Below the pieces are notes generated by a model. That model searched no databases, had not been told where the DNA came from, and worked only from the letters and a program-made list of their open reading frames with translations. Of a stretch of 21,318 bases of DNA, positions 6,273-14,988 are shown in pieces. How positions within the stretch are numbered: position 1 is the first letter of the stretch; the number at the start of each line of letters is the position of its first letter. Both the position numbers and the translations under genes were made by a program. The stretch comes from an uncultured Collinsella sp. (GTDB taxonomy: Bacteria; Actinomycetota; Coriobacteriia; Coriobacteriales; Coriobacteriaceae), in contig CATYEN010000042.1 of NCBI GenBank assembly GCA_958405565.1, positions 1-21,318 on the forward strand. The letters are read 5' to 3'.

Positions 6273-6803
6273 ATGAGTTATTTGGATCTGGCTCGTTCTC
6301 GGTATTCTTGTCGTTCGTTTGAGTCGCGGGCTGTTGAGCAGGCGGCGGTTGATGCTGTTGTTGAGGCCGGGCGCATTGCTCCTTCTGCTTGTAATAATCA
6401 TCCGACCCGTGTGATGGTGCTGGATACTCCTGAGTTGTTGGAGAAGGCTGCTGCTTGTCAGCCGCGGTTTGCTCGCGATGGGTCTATCTTTGGGGCTCCG
6501 CTTATTTTTCTGATCTGCAGCGTTACCGATGATGCTTGGGTGCGCCCGTATGACCAGATGAATTCCAGTGAAATCGATACGTCCATCGTGTGCGACCAGA
6601 TGATGATGGAGGCCACCGAGCAGGGCCTGGGAACGTGCTGGGTATGCCATTTTAAGCCTGAGGTGGCACAGGAGCAGTTCAATCTGCCCAAGGGCGTCTA
6701 TCCCTATCACATGCTCGTCTGTGGCTATCCCGCCGACCACATCGCCGATCCCGAGCATCGCGAGGCCCGCACTATTCCCCTCTCCAACTTCCTCCTCAAG
6801 TAG
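6273..6803 (+). CDS. Nitroreductase-family flavoprotein
   Basis: This 176-residue protein of the nitroreductase family (PF00881) is an FMN-dependent oxidoreductase that normally works as a homodimer on quinones, nitro compounds or related substrates with NAD(P)H. Visible family features are the N-terminal RSRYSCRSF phosphate-binding Arg/Ser stretch, APSACNNHPTRV, and the late EATEQGLGTCWV helix followed by a conserved glycine-containing strand. The length fits the compact nitroreductase subgroup; the physiological substrate cannot be inferred. The start at 6273 has GGAGGG 7 nt upstream. The first roughly 75-80 codons end mostly in T or G, while the last 60 end mostly in C, like the neighbouring genes; this suggests a mosaic origin. 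Two hairpins follow the stop. Confidence 0.9.
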   Translation: MSYLDLARSRYSCRSFESRAVEQAAVDAVVEAGRIAPSACNNHPTRVMVLDTPELLEKAAACQPRFARDGSIFGAPLIFLICSVTDDAWVRPYDQMNSSEIDTSIVCDQMMMEATEQGLGTCWVCHFKPEVAQEQFNLPKGVYPYHMLVCGYPADHIADPEHREARTIPLSNFLLK

Positions 6804-6828
6804 TTTTTAGACATACCTTAAAAACTAC
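6800..6828 (+). repeat. AT-rich hairpin overlapping the nitroreductase stop codon
   Basis: GTAGTTTTTA (6800-6809) and TAAAAACTAC (6819-6828) are exact reverse complements around a 9-nt loop, with CTTTT after it. The left arm contains the TAG stop codon. It may help protect or end the transcript ahead of the stronger terminator downstream. Confidence 0.5.
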
Positions 6829-6846
6829 CTTTTACCACGCGCCCTT

Positions 6847-6890
6847 CGCCGAGTTCTGTCCTATCGCATGCAGAGCTCGGCGTTTTGTTT
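6847..6890 (+). terminator. Terminator of the nitroreductase gene
   Basis: A 12-bp stem (6847-6858 with 6871-6882, one G-T pair) encloses a 12-nt loop and is followed by TTTTGTTT on the plus strand. Confidence 0.85.
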
Positions 6891-6909
6891 CCCAACCCGT
6901 ATACAGCCA

Positions 6910-6939
6910 CAAAAAAGGAGCCCGCAGGTGCGAGCTCCT
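6910..6939 (-). terminator. Terminator of the divIVA-end transcript
   Basis: On the minus strand a 10-bp stem (6930-6939 with 6916-6925, one U-G pair) and a 4-nt loop run into six T residues. It stands back to back with the plus-strand terminator at 6847-6890 and marks the end of the long minus-strand cell-division/phosphate gene series. Confidence 0.9.
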
Positions 6940-6968
6940 CTTAAGGACACTAGATTGTAGCTCTGATG

Positions 6969-7643
6969 CTAGTCCAGGTCGTCGGCGGCAAAGTTGTCGA
7001 TCGGGGCGAAGGGATCGGCCACGGGGACAACCGGGTCAGCGACGGGCAGCGGCTCGGCGGGAACAGTCACCGCAGGAGAAGCGGCAGAACCGACCGGCGT
7101 GGAGGCCATGAGGTCGGCCGGGAAGGAGTTCTGGGCATCGTCCATGAAGTGCTGGATGAGCTTGAGGTACTCGGCCTTGAACTCCTCGCGGGAAGCCTTG
7201 AGACGATCGATTTCCTCGAGCTCGGCCTGCTTCTCGGTCAGAGCCTGGCGGATAACCTCGCGTGCTTTGGCGTCAGCCTCGTTGCGGATACGCTCAGCGT
7301 TCTCGTTGGCATCGTTGACGATGGTCTCAGCGGTCTGCTGGGCAGCGATCAGGGCAGCGGAAATCTGGCGCTCCTGAGCGGAGAAGTCAGGGGCGGGAGC
7401 AGCCACGGGGGCGGCAGGAACGGCTTGGGCGGTGGCATCCTGAGCCTGGGCAAGCTGAGCCTGCGCATCGGCAAGCTGCTGCTCGGTAGCAGTCAGGCGA
7501 CCCTTAAGGTCGACGATCTTAGCGAGCATAGCGTCAACCTCGGAGGACAGCGTCTCCAAGAAGACGTCGACCTCGGCGGGATCGTAGCCACGCTTGGCCT
7601 CAGAGAAAGTCTGAGCCTGGATGTCTGCAGGGGTAATAGCCAT
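6969..7643 (-). CDS. divIVA: DivIVA-domain cell division/polar protein
   Basis: This is a 224-residue DivIVA/Wag31-type protein. Residues 1-40 match the membrane-curvature-binding N-terminal domain (ITPADIQAQTF, RGYDPAEVDVFLETL), followed by a first coiled coil to about 68, a Pro/Ala-rich break near 74-86, a long second coiled coil to about 168, and a disordered tail with PVADP repeats. Such proteins assemble at negatively curved membrane at the septum and poles and recruit division or growth factors. It is the last gene of the run yggS-sepF-yggT-divIVA, 61 bp after yggT; the S4-domain gene ylmH often found between them is absent. The ATG has AAGGAG 8 nt upstream and a terminator follows. Confidence 0.92.
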   Translation of the reverse strand: MAITPADIQAQTFSEAKRGYDPAEVDVFLETLSSEVDAMLAKIVDLKGRLTATEQQLADAQAQLAQAQDATAQAVPAAPVAAPAPDFSAQERQISAALIAAQQTAETIVNDANENAERIRNEADAKAREVIRQALTEKQAELEEIDRLKASREEFKAEYLKLIQHFMDDAQNSFPADLMASTPVGSAASPAVTVPAEPLPVADPVVPVADPFAPIDNFAADDLD

Positions 7644-7704
7644 AACAAGTCTCCTTTTTCATCGCCTCGGCGCTACACGCCCGACGTAAGTTACTAAGTC
7701 AGTT

Positions 7705-7986
7705 CTATACGAGTATACCTATAAGAAGCTGCAGAACCAGCCTCTGCACCAACTGCAACGCAATAATCGCAACGACCGGCGAAAAATCGATACCGCCCAT
7801 CGGCGGGATGAAACGACGGAACAGGTTGAGCCACGGACCGCACACGCTATCGAGCACCGCAGCAATATCCTGAAGCAAACCACCCTGCTTCATGGGAATC
7901 CACGTCATAAAGCAGTAGACGACAATGAGCGTGGAATAGAAGTTGAACAGCGTGTTGACCAGCTGGACGATAGTGTAGATGTTGAT
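7705..7986 (-). CDS. yggT: YggT-family membrane protein, non-canonical start
   Basis: The protein matches the short YggT/YlmG family: a first membrane segment (LVNTLFNFYSTLIVVYCF), then the conserved loop CGPWLNLFRRFIPPMGGIDFSPVV, then a second hydrophobic helix to the C-terminus. The family sits in the sepF neighbourhood and is linked to membrane and division organisation. An ATG start is available only at 7908, which would cut off the first membrane segment. Upstream the frame has no ATG, GTG or TTG before a stop, but GAGGAG (7993-7998) lies 6 nt before an ATC (7984-7986), giving the expected 93-residue protein, so I place the start there. ATT at 7990-7992 is too close to the Shine-Dalgarno. 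A single-base error or variant changing ATG to ATC is an alternative. Confidence 0.8.
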   Translation of the reverse strand: MNIYTIVQLVNTLFNFYSTLIVVYCFMTWIPMKQGGLLQDIAAVLDSVCGPWLNLFRRFIPPMGGIDFSPVVAIIALQLVQRLVLQLLIGILV

Positions 7987-8007
7987 GGGAATCTCCTCGT
8001 CTTGTCT

Positions 8008-8730
8008 TTACTTAAGGTAGCCGTCGGCACGAAGCTTCTTGAGATCGGAATCTTTGACCTCGCAGCCGGCGGGCAGCACCATGAACACGCGGTCGCCCAC
8101 CTCCTTGACCGTGGCACCCAGACCGCAGGCAAAGCCGTAAGAGAAGTCCAAGACGCGCTTAGCAACTTCGGTGCGTACGCCCACAAAAATCAGTGCGACA
8201 GGCTGCTTGGTGCGAACGCGGCGCACCACGGTCTCCACGTCGTCATAGCTCTCGGGGCGCAGGACATAGGCCGGCAGCTGCGGCGTGGCGTTGATGATAT
8301 TGCTCGCATAGGCCGAGGCATCACTCGGTGCAGGCGCGGGCGCAGCGGCGGCACGGGCGCGGGTGTTCTCGGCGTAGCTCGACGGCGTGTCATAGGCACC
8401 AGGACGATAACCGCTCGCAACACTGTCCTGCGAGCGCGAAGGCGGGTTATACGTCGTGGCATGGCGGGAGTCATCGCCGACCAGCTGACCGGAGCGCGTA
8501 TACACGGCAACCGACTCAGCTTCACCGCGGCGCGTCTGACCAAGCAGGCCGTTGCTCGGCTCGTCTTGGGTGTAGAAGCCCTCGCCCGAAGCACCGCCGT
8601 AGCCGTTGCCCTGATAACTATCGTCATAGCCGTCATCGTAGCCGTAGTCGTCGTCCTGGCCATAACCCTGGTCGTAACCCTGCTGGCCGCCCAGGTGCAT
8701 CTTATTTTTAATCTCGTCAAGGAAGCCCAT
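8008..8730 (-). CDS. sepF: SepF, FtsZ membrane anchor/bundling protein
   Basis: This 240-residue SepF begins with the amphipathic membrane-targeting peptide MGFLDEIKNKMHL, has a long low-complexity linker rich in Gly, Tyr, Asp and Gln (about residues 15-50) and then Ser/Ala/Pro, and ends with the SepF domain (about 150-232), including AYVLRPESYDDVETVVRRV and RVLDFSYGFACGLG. SepF binds the FtsZ C-terminal peptide and arcs on the membrane. With no ftsA in this cluster it is the likely tether of the Z-ring. The start at 8730 has AGAGGA 7-8 nt upstream and matches the family N-terminus; the frame is open earlier but not conserved. It lies between yggS and yggT. Confidence 0.93.
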   Translation of the reverse strand: MGFLDEIKNKMHLGGQQGYDQGYGQDDDYGYDDGYDDSYQGNGYGGASGEGFYTQDEPSNGLLGQTRRGEAESVAVYTRSGQLVGDDSRHATTYNPPSRSQDSVASGYRPGAYDTPSSYAENTRARAAAAPAPAPSDASAYASNIINATPQLPAYVLRPESYDDVETVVRRVRTKQPVALIFVGVRTEVAKRVLDFSYGFACGLGATVKEVGDRVFMVLPAGCEVKDSDLKKLRADGYLK

Positions 8731-8790
8731 GGTTGTGTCCTCTCGCGGTTTAGTGCAGGCGCCCCGATAATCAGTGCGCACTTCAGAGCC

Positions 8791-9528
8791 TTATTTTACT
8801 GCAAACTCCGGGCTAAATACTACCCTGCCCAGGCGAACGAGCGTAGAGCCCTCCTCAAGGGCAGGCTCAAAGTCCTCGCTCATGCCGCAGGAAAGCTCAG
8901 GCAGGTTCAAATCGGGATGCGCAGCCTCCAGCTCATCCCTCAGCTCACGAAGCCCCGCAAAGGTGCGGCGTGCCACATCCTTATTCCCCCGGGGCGCCAT
9001 AGTCATAAGCCCCTGTACGCAAATTCCCTCAAGTTCCGCAAGCTCACCCGCGGCGGCGCGAATCTCATCGGGCGAAAAGCCTCCCTTCGACTCCTCACCA
9101 CTCACATTGACCTCGATGAGCACACGCTGGGGGCCGGCGAGCTCGCCTGCCTCAATCTTGCGGACAGCACGGCTCGAGATCGCCTGTGCCAGATGCAGCG
9201 AACCCACCGAGTGAATCAGCTCGGCTGAGCCCAGCACCGCATTGATCTTATTGGTCTGCAGGTTGCCGATCATATCGAAGCGCACCTCGGGCAGCTCCGG
9301 ATGCTCCGCCAGACCCGTGAGCTTGCGAACCAGCTCCTGCGGGCGGTTCTCGGCAAAATGGCGATACCCCGCCTGGATGGCAGCAACAGTCTCATCGACA
9401 CCAACGGTCTTGGACACGGCAATGAGGCGCGCGGCGTCGTGGGGGCGGCCCGCGCGATCGAGCGCCGCATAAAAACGTTCCAGAATCTGCTCGCGGCGAG
9501 CGCGCATCAAATCCAAATAGTTATCCAT
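8791..9528 (-). CDS. yggS: YggS/PLPBP-family pyridoxal-phosphate-binding protein
   Basis: This 245-residue protein binds pyridoxal 5'-phosphate in a TIM-barrel fold like the N-terminal domain of alanine racemase and is involved in vitamin B6 and amino-acid homeostasis rather than a known catalysis. The PLP lysine is Lys40 in LIAVSKT. Other family marks are HFAENRPQEL, RFDMIGNLQTNK, VNVSGEESKGGF and the phosphate-binding CGMSEDFEPALEEGSTLVRLG. The start at 9528 has GGAGG 8-9 nt upstream. It is ylmE in the usual ftsZ-ylmDEFG order, but here phoU, not pgeF, precedes it, 119 bp upstream. Confidence 0.95.
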   Translation of the reverse strand: MDNYLDLMRARREQILERFYAALDRAGRPHDAARLIAVSKTVGVDETVAAIQAGYRHFAENRPQELVRKLTGLAEHPELPEVRFDMIGNLQTNKINAVLGSAELIHSVGSLHLAQAISSRAVRKIEAGELAGPQRVLIEVNVSGEESKGGFSPDEIRAAAGELAELEGICVQGLMTMAPRGNKDVARRTFAGLRELRDELEAAHPDLNLPELSCGMSEDFEPALEEGSTLVRLGRVVFSPEFAVK

Positions 9529-9579
9529 TGCCAATCGCCTCCGCTGACAGCCAAACAAGTAGTCCCATGCTAACGCAAG

Positions 9580-9609
9580 AGCGCGGCCCCGCATGTGCAA
9601 GGCCGCGCT
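9580..9609. repeat. Hairpin between phoU and yggS without a T run
   Basis: AGCGCGGCC (9580-9588) and GGCCGCGCT (9601-9609) pair perfectly over 9 bp with a 12-nt loop. Neither strand has a T tract after it, so it should not be an efficient intrinsic terminator. It may be an RNA-processing or partial attenuation site between the phosphate genes and yggS-sepF-yggT-divIVA. Confidence 0.55.
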
Positions 9610-9647
9610 CACTTAGGTATTTACAATCTTTCGACGAACGGGGCTAC

Positions 9648-10505
9648 TTACTCCTCGTCGTCCTCGCCATCGTCCTCGTCCTCAAGATGATCGAGCAGGT
9701 AGCGAAGACCCTCGCTGACCTCGTTGGCAGGCACCTTGGCAACGTAGCGCGCATCGACGGCGGGCCTCATGATAACACCCTCGCCCGAAGGCACGCGCAT
9801 GCTCTCGAGCTCATCCTCGTCCACACGGGCGATATCGCCGGCGTTCATACGCTGACCAGTCAACAGGAAGGTCAGACGGCAAGCGGCATCGATGGAAATC
9901 GAAGCGATGCGATCGAGGTAGCGCGAAACCATGATAGCGCGGCGCAGGTCGTCATAGTTGCTGTCGTCATCCATAAAGTCGCCCGTATCCATACGGTTAA
10001 AGGTGCGGAAGAACTTCTCGTAGGCGGCGTGCACTGGCTCGTCCTCGACGGCCAGGTTGCAGATAATGGACATATCATTGGTGACGAGCGCAGAAAGCGA
10101 AGAGCCCAGCACCTGGTAGACGGCCTCAGCCTCGGCCTCGACCGTGCCGACAAGCTCCTTGGGCAGCGAGATATCGGCCTTGATCATATGACGCGTGGCA
10201 CGGCAGATCTGACGGACCTTATCGGTCATGCGCTGCAGGTTAAAGTCGACGTAGATGATCGTCTGAAGCAGGCGGAAGTCGGAGGCGACCGGTGACTGCG
10301 TGGCGATCAGGTTGTAGCAGACGGCCTCCAGGTTGGCGCAGCGCGCGTCAATCGAAAGCGTGCGCTTCTTGGTCTTGGTGGCGAGCTTGCGATCGTCGGT
10401 CACATAGGCCTTCACGGCATCGTGGAGGGCCAGATCGACGGCCTCATAGATGCTCAGCATCTCGTGACGGGCCTCGACGAGCTGACGGGAAAACAGTTTG
10501 CGCAT
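9648..10505 (-). CDS. phoU: PhoU, phosphate signalling and transport regulator
   Basis: This 285-residue protein has the two-repeat three-helix PhoU fold (roughly residues 15-105 and 115-215), with residues such as RMTDKVRQICR and YLDRIASISIDAA in the places of the metal-binding PhoU helices. PhoU represses Pst uptake and phosphate-starvation signalling when phosphate is plentiful. It is longer than the usual roughly 220-240 residues because of a C-terminal extension ending in an acidic run (LEDEDDGEDDEE). It follows pstB by 92 bp, as expected in a pst operon. GGAG lies 7-8 nt before the ATG. Confidence 0.92.
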   Translation of the reverse strand: MRKLFSRQLVEARHEMLSIYEAVDLALHDAVKAYVTDDRKLATKTKKRTLSIDARCANLEAVCYNLIATQSPVASDFRLLQTIIYVDFNLQRMTDKVRQICRATRHMIKADISLPKELVGTVEAEAEAVYQVLGSSLSALVTNDMSIICNLAVEDEPVHAAYEKFFRTFNRMDTGDFMDDDSNYDDLRRAIMVSRYLDRIASISIDAACRLTFLLTGQRMNAGDIARVDEDELESMRVPSGEGVIMRPAVDARYVAKVPANEVSEGLRYLLDHLEDEDDGEDDEE

Positions 10506-10597
10506 GGTTCACTCCAATCAGTTGGGTGCGGTCATGCCGCCCGCACAGTGAATACGCACCGGACCAGGTCCGATCGGCTTGGGACTAGTCACACCGA

Positions 10598-11401
<804 letters not shown>

Positions 11402-11413
11402 GGGACTCCTTAA

Positions 11414-12319
11414 CTAGCGACGCTTGCGCGACAGGAAGCGCGCAAACAGGTTGAAGGCCAGAATGATCACCATCAGCAAGAGCGCGGTGCCGTAGGCTGC
11501 GTTCATGTTGATGCCGTCGTTTGCAAGCAGGTACAGGTGAACCGTCATGGGGCGGCCGGAATCGAGCGGCGAAATAGGTAGATTGATGGCTTGGCCCATG
11601 GTGTAGAGCACCACCGCGGTCTCGCCAATGGCACGGCCGATGGCGAGGACGATGCCCGTGGCAATACGGCCAAAGGCAGAAGGAAGCACGATCTTGGAGA
11701 CGACCTGCCACTTGGTGGCGCCCAGGCCGTACGCGCCCCAACGGATATAGCGCGGAACGGCGCGAATGGCCTCTTCGGTGGTGCGCATGACGATGGGAAG
11801 CATCAAGAGCGCGAGTGCCAGAGCGGCCGAGACCATCGAAAGGCCCAGACCCATGGCCTCGACAAACAAGGCGTAGCCAAACAGGCCCATAACGATGGAG
11901 GGCACCGAGGCCAAAGCGTCAGCAGCATAGCGAATGAGCTCGACGACCTTGCCCTGCTTGGCGTACTCGGCCAGATAGACGGCTGCCAGCACAGCAATCG
12001 GCGTGCAGATAAGCATGGCGAGCGCCGTCACATAGACGGTCGAGACGATCGTGGGCCAAATTCCGCCCTCGGCGTTGACGCCCTGGGGCCAACCGAAGAT
12101 AAAGTCGAGCGAGATATGCGGCAGACCGTTAATGACCACGTAGGCGATGATAGCGACCAGCACCAGTGTGGTGATGTATGCCGCGGCACGAAACACGCCA
12201 AGCATGATCTTGTTGGACAGGTCCTTGTTGATGCGGCCCTTCTTGCCGTGGGAAAGGGCACGCTTGATGCGCTCGCGCGACGAGGTCGTATCGACCGTCG
12301 TGTCAACGGAATCGGACAT
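11414..12319 (-). CDS. pstA: PstA, phosphate ABC transporter permease
   Basis: This 301-residue inner-membrane permease has about six hydrophobic helices and the ABC-permease coupling loop EAIRAVPRYIRWGAYGLGATKWQVVSKIVLPSAFGRIATG. It pairs with PstC to form the phosphate channel. The N-terminus is a cytoplasmic Ser/Arg/Lys-rich stretch of about 45 residues before the first helix. The ATG follows the pstC stop by 3 bp, with a GAGGGGG site inside the end of pstC. Confidence 0.96.
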   Translation of the reverse strand: MSDSVDTTVDTTSSRERIKRALSHGKKGRINKDLSNKIMLGVFRAAAYITTLVLVAIIAYVVINGLPHISLDFIFGWPQGVNAEGGIWPTIVSTVYVTALAMLICTPIAVLAAVYLAEYAKQGKVVELIRYAADALASVPSIVMGLFGYALFVEAMGLGLSMVSAALALALLMLPIVMRTTEEAIRAVPRYIRWGAYGLGATKWQVVSKIVLPSAFGRIATGIVLAIGRAIGETAVVLYTMGQAINLPISPLDSGRPMTVHLYLLANDGINMNAAYGTALLLMVIILAFNLFARFLSRKRR

Positions 12320-12322
12320 AGC

Positions 12323-13249
12323 CTACCCCCTCTTCTTCTTGGAAATCAGACGGACGACGCCCACCAGCGTGGCGGAGATGATAAACAGGACCACGCCCAT
12401 GCCGAACAGCGCCGAGCGGTGCAGACCCGAGGAATAGCTCATGTCGAGCGCGATCTGGCTCGTGAGCGTCGAGATGGGGCTCGCAATGCTGTCGGGAATA
12501 ACCGGGGCGTTACCCACGACCATGAGCACGGCCATGGTCTCGCCGATGGCACGGCCCATACCCAGCACGATCGCATCCACGATACCCAGCTTGGCGGCAG
12601 GTAGCACGACCTTATAGATGGTCTGCCACTTAGTAGCACCCATGGCATACGATGCCTCGCGAATACCCATGGGAATGGAATTGAGGGCATCGATGGTGAG
12701 CGTGGTGATGGTAGGGACAATCATGATGGCAAGCACGAACCACGCCGTCAGCGCACCAAAACCAAGACCACCGGTCACCTGCGCGATAAACGGACGGATG
12801 ATGATCATGCCAAAGAAGCCATAGATGATAGAAGGGATGCCGGCCAACAGGTCAACGGCAGGGCTGATGAGCTTGCGTACGCGCTTGCCGGCGATCTCGA
12901 CCAGATACACAGCCGTGCCCACGCCCAGGGGCACACCCATGGCGAGCGCACCGACGGTCACCAGACCCGAGCCGGCAAGCAGCGACACGATGCCGTAGTG
13001 GCCCTCAGAGGGCGCCCACGTAAAGCTAAAGAAATCCGCCAGACCGATGTCGGTAAAGACGGGCAGCGCCGAGTACGTGGTAAAGACAAAAATCAGGATG
13101 ACGGTAACAACCGCCAAGAACGCGCAGGCAAAGAAGATCCACTGCAGCGCCTTCTCCTTGATATAGGTGCTGCGCGATACGAGCGCCAGCTCGCGCTTCT
13201 TGGGCGCCTGACCATTCTGCTCAGTCTGGGAGTTTTCCTGTGCTTCCAT
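12323..13249 (-). CDS. pstC: PstC, phosphate ABC transporter permease
   Basis: This 308-residue permease has about six membrane helices, with the coupling loop GIREASYAMGATKWQTIYKVVLPAAKLGIVDA typical of PstC. It forms the translocation pore with PstA. The start at the ATG 13247-13249 is preferred over the GTG at 13258 because AGGGGAG lies about 8 nt before the ATG, while it abuts the GTG. It begins 1 bp after the pstS stop, indicating tight coupling. Confidence 0.95.
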   Translation of the reverse strand: MEAQENSQTEQNGQAPKKRELALVSRSTYIKEKALQWIFFACAFLAVVTVILIFVFTTYSALPVFTDIGLADFFSFTWAPSEGHYGIVSLLAGSGLVTVGALAMGVPLGVGTAVYLVEIAGKRVRKLISPAVDLLAGIPSIIYGFFGMIIIRPFIAQVTGGLGFGALTAWFVLAIMIVPTITTLTIDALNSIPMGIREASYAMGATKWQTIYKVVLPAAKLGIVDAIVLGMGRAIGETMAVLMVVGNAPVIPDSIASPISTLTSQIALDMSYSSGLHRSALFGMGVVLFIISATLVGVVRLISKKKRG

Positions 13250-13250
13250 G

Positions 13251-14087
13251 CTACTCACTCCCCTTCTCGTCGTTGGTGACGGGAATAAAGCCCGCCTCGC
13301 GAATCTGCTTGTCCATCTTTTCGGATGTCACGTAGTCGATGTAATCTTGCGCCTGCTGCGAAGGCGCACCCTTCACAAAGAAGTAAAGGTCGCGCGAGAT
13401 GGGATAGCCGCCGCTCGCGACCGTCTTCTCGGACGCCTCAACATGATTGACCGAGACGGCCTTGACCGAGGTCTTGGCGTTGAGGCTATCGACGAAGCCC
13501 AGTGAAATGTAGCCGATAGCCCCGCGCGAACGAGATACCACGTCGCGCACCTGGCCCGTGCCCGAAAGAACGGCCGAGCGGCGATCGAACGGGGTGCCGT
13601 CCATCACGATGGTGCGGAAGGCCTCACGCGTGCCGGACGCCTCGTCTCGGTTGATGACCTGGATCTTCAGGTCCTCTCCACCGACTTCCTTCCAGTTGGT
13701 GATCTTACCGGCGTAAATATCGCGGAGCTGCTCGGTCGAGAGGTTATCGACGGGGTTATCGTCGTTCACGATGACAGCGATACCGTCGTGGGCAATGACG
13801 ATGGGAGTCAGGCCCAGATCCTGTTCGTCGACATTGAGTCCACGGGAGGAGCTGGCGATATCGGCCGTGCCAGCGCTGACGGCTTCGATGCCAGCGGAAG
13901 AGCCCAAACCGGAAACGAGCACGTCGATGCCGGTCTCCTCCTTAAAGCCCTCTGCCGCAATCTCGGCAATAGGAAGGCAGGTCGTGGAGCCGGCCACGGT
14001 AATGGAAGAGGTAGAAGATCCCGAAGAACAGGCGCACAGCGTAAGCGTAAGCACAGCGGCGCTCAGGACCGATACGATCTTTCTCAT
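13251..14087 (-). CDS. pstS: PstS, phosphate-binding lipoprotein
   Basis: This 278-residue periplasmic-type binding protein is anchored as a lipoprotein: a signal peptide (1-19) ends at the lipobox LCAC with Cys20, followed by a Ser/Gly spacer. Phosphate-binding motifs are visible as VAGSTTCLPIAE, DIASSSRGL, and RDEASGTREAF. It captures phosphate outside the membrane and hands it to PstCAB. Its ATG overlaps the stop of pgeF as ATGA and no Shine-Dalgarno is seen before it, so its translation should depend on ribosomes finishing pgeF. This is odd because the binding protein is usually the most abundant Pst component. Confidence 0.95.
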   Translation of the reverse strand: MRKIVSVLSAAVLTLTLCACSSGSSTSSITVAGSTTCLPIAEIAAEGFKEETGIDVLVSGLGSSAGIEAVSAGTADIASSSRGLNVDEQDLGLTPIVIAHDGIAVIVNDDNPVDNLSTEQLRDIYAGKITNWKEVGGEDLKIQVINRDEASGTREAFRTIVMDGTPFDRRSAVLSGTGQVRDVVSRSRGAIGYISLGFVDSLNAKTSVKAVSVNHVEASEKTVASGGYPISRDLYFFVKGAPSQQAQDYIDYVTSEKMDKQIREAGFIPVTNDEKGSE

Positions 14088-14884
14088 AGCATCACGCCGA
14101 TCGCAGCATGGCGCCCACAGGTGCCGTCCTCGTTACGGTAGGAATAAAAGCGGTCGTTCTGACGCACAGTCGAAAGCTGGGTATCCACGATATTATCCGC
14201 GTCCACACCGATATCTACCAGCGCCTCACGAATGGCGGCAGATAGATCGAGCATGCGAGAAGCACCCGCATCGATGCACGAAAACTCGGCGGCAAAGCGG
14301 TCCATGAGTTCCTGGGATACCTCATATTCGTCAGCCAAGATATGGGGGCCGATATAGGCGGAAACGTCGCTCGCATCGCAGCCGGCAGCATCGCAAAGCG
14401 CCTGGCACGCCTTGGCAGAAATACGTGTAATCGTGCCCTTCCAACCGGAGTGCACCACGGCAAATCCGCCGGGGGCCACCAGCACCACGGGAACGCAGTC
14501 AGCAAAGCAGAGAAGCACGGGCACGTCATGGGCCGTACAGACGATGGCATCGCAGCCCTCGGCAATCTGCTCGCGAACAGCCTCAAGATCGTCGGCGCCG
14601 TTCGAAGTCACCGTAACGATATGGTCACCATGTACCTGATTGGGCACGAGCAGATTATGCTCGCACTCAGTGGCGCCCATAGCTTCGAGCGCTCGACGAC
14701 GATTTTCTTGAACAGCAAAGGGGTCATCGCCTACATGCGAGCCCAGGTTGAGCGAGGAGTACGCGTCTTCAGAAACGCCACCGGTGCGCTCGGTAAAGGC
14801 AAAGCGAACATCGGATGTCGCGCCCTCCACCAACGTAACTCCATCATGGTCGACACGCGAAACGTTGTCCGCACGTGCTGCCAT
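14084..14884 (-). CDS. pgeF: PgeF/YfiH/YlmD-type laccase-domain protein (purine nucleoside phosphorylase / peptidoglycan editing factor)
   Basis: This 266-residue DUF152 (Cu-oxidase_4) protein has metal ligands His85 in PNQVHG, Cys130 in FADCVPV and His145 in HSGWKGT. Family members have been described as purine nucleoside phosphorylases using phosphate as co-substrate, as YfiH polyphenol oxidases, and as peptidoglycan editing factors that remove wrongly incorporated residues; these activities are not separable from sequence. The start at 14884 is set by AGGAGG 8 nt upstream; the frame is open earlier without a site. It follows ftsZ, its usual neighbour, but after a terminator, and overlaps pstS by four bases, making it the first gene of the phosphate transcript. 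Confidence 0.93.
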   Translation of the reverse strand: MAARADNVSRVDHDGVTLVEGATSDVRFAFTERTGGVSEDAYSSLNLGSHVGDDPFAVQENRRRALEAMGATECEHNLLVPNQVHGDHIVTVTSNGADDLEAVREQIAEGCDAIVCTAHDVPVLLCFADCVPVVLVAPGGFAVVHSGWKGTITRISAKACQALCDAAGCDASDVSAYIGPHILADEYEVSQELMDRFAAEFSCIDAGASRMLDLSAAIREALVDIGVDADNIVDTQLSTVRQNDRFYSYRNEDGTCGRHAAIGVML

Positions 14885-14988
14885 ACTAAAGCCTCCTAAT
14901 AACACAAGTACCGCGGCATCGCCGCTACAGCCAGCGTTTATACGGCTGTCATACTTCCTTAAAAGGATACCCGCAGCGGTAGGGACCA

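Noticed and set aside
9580..9609. phoU-yggS hairpin as an intrinsic terminator
   Set aside because: The stem is strong but no T tract follows on the minus strand.
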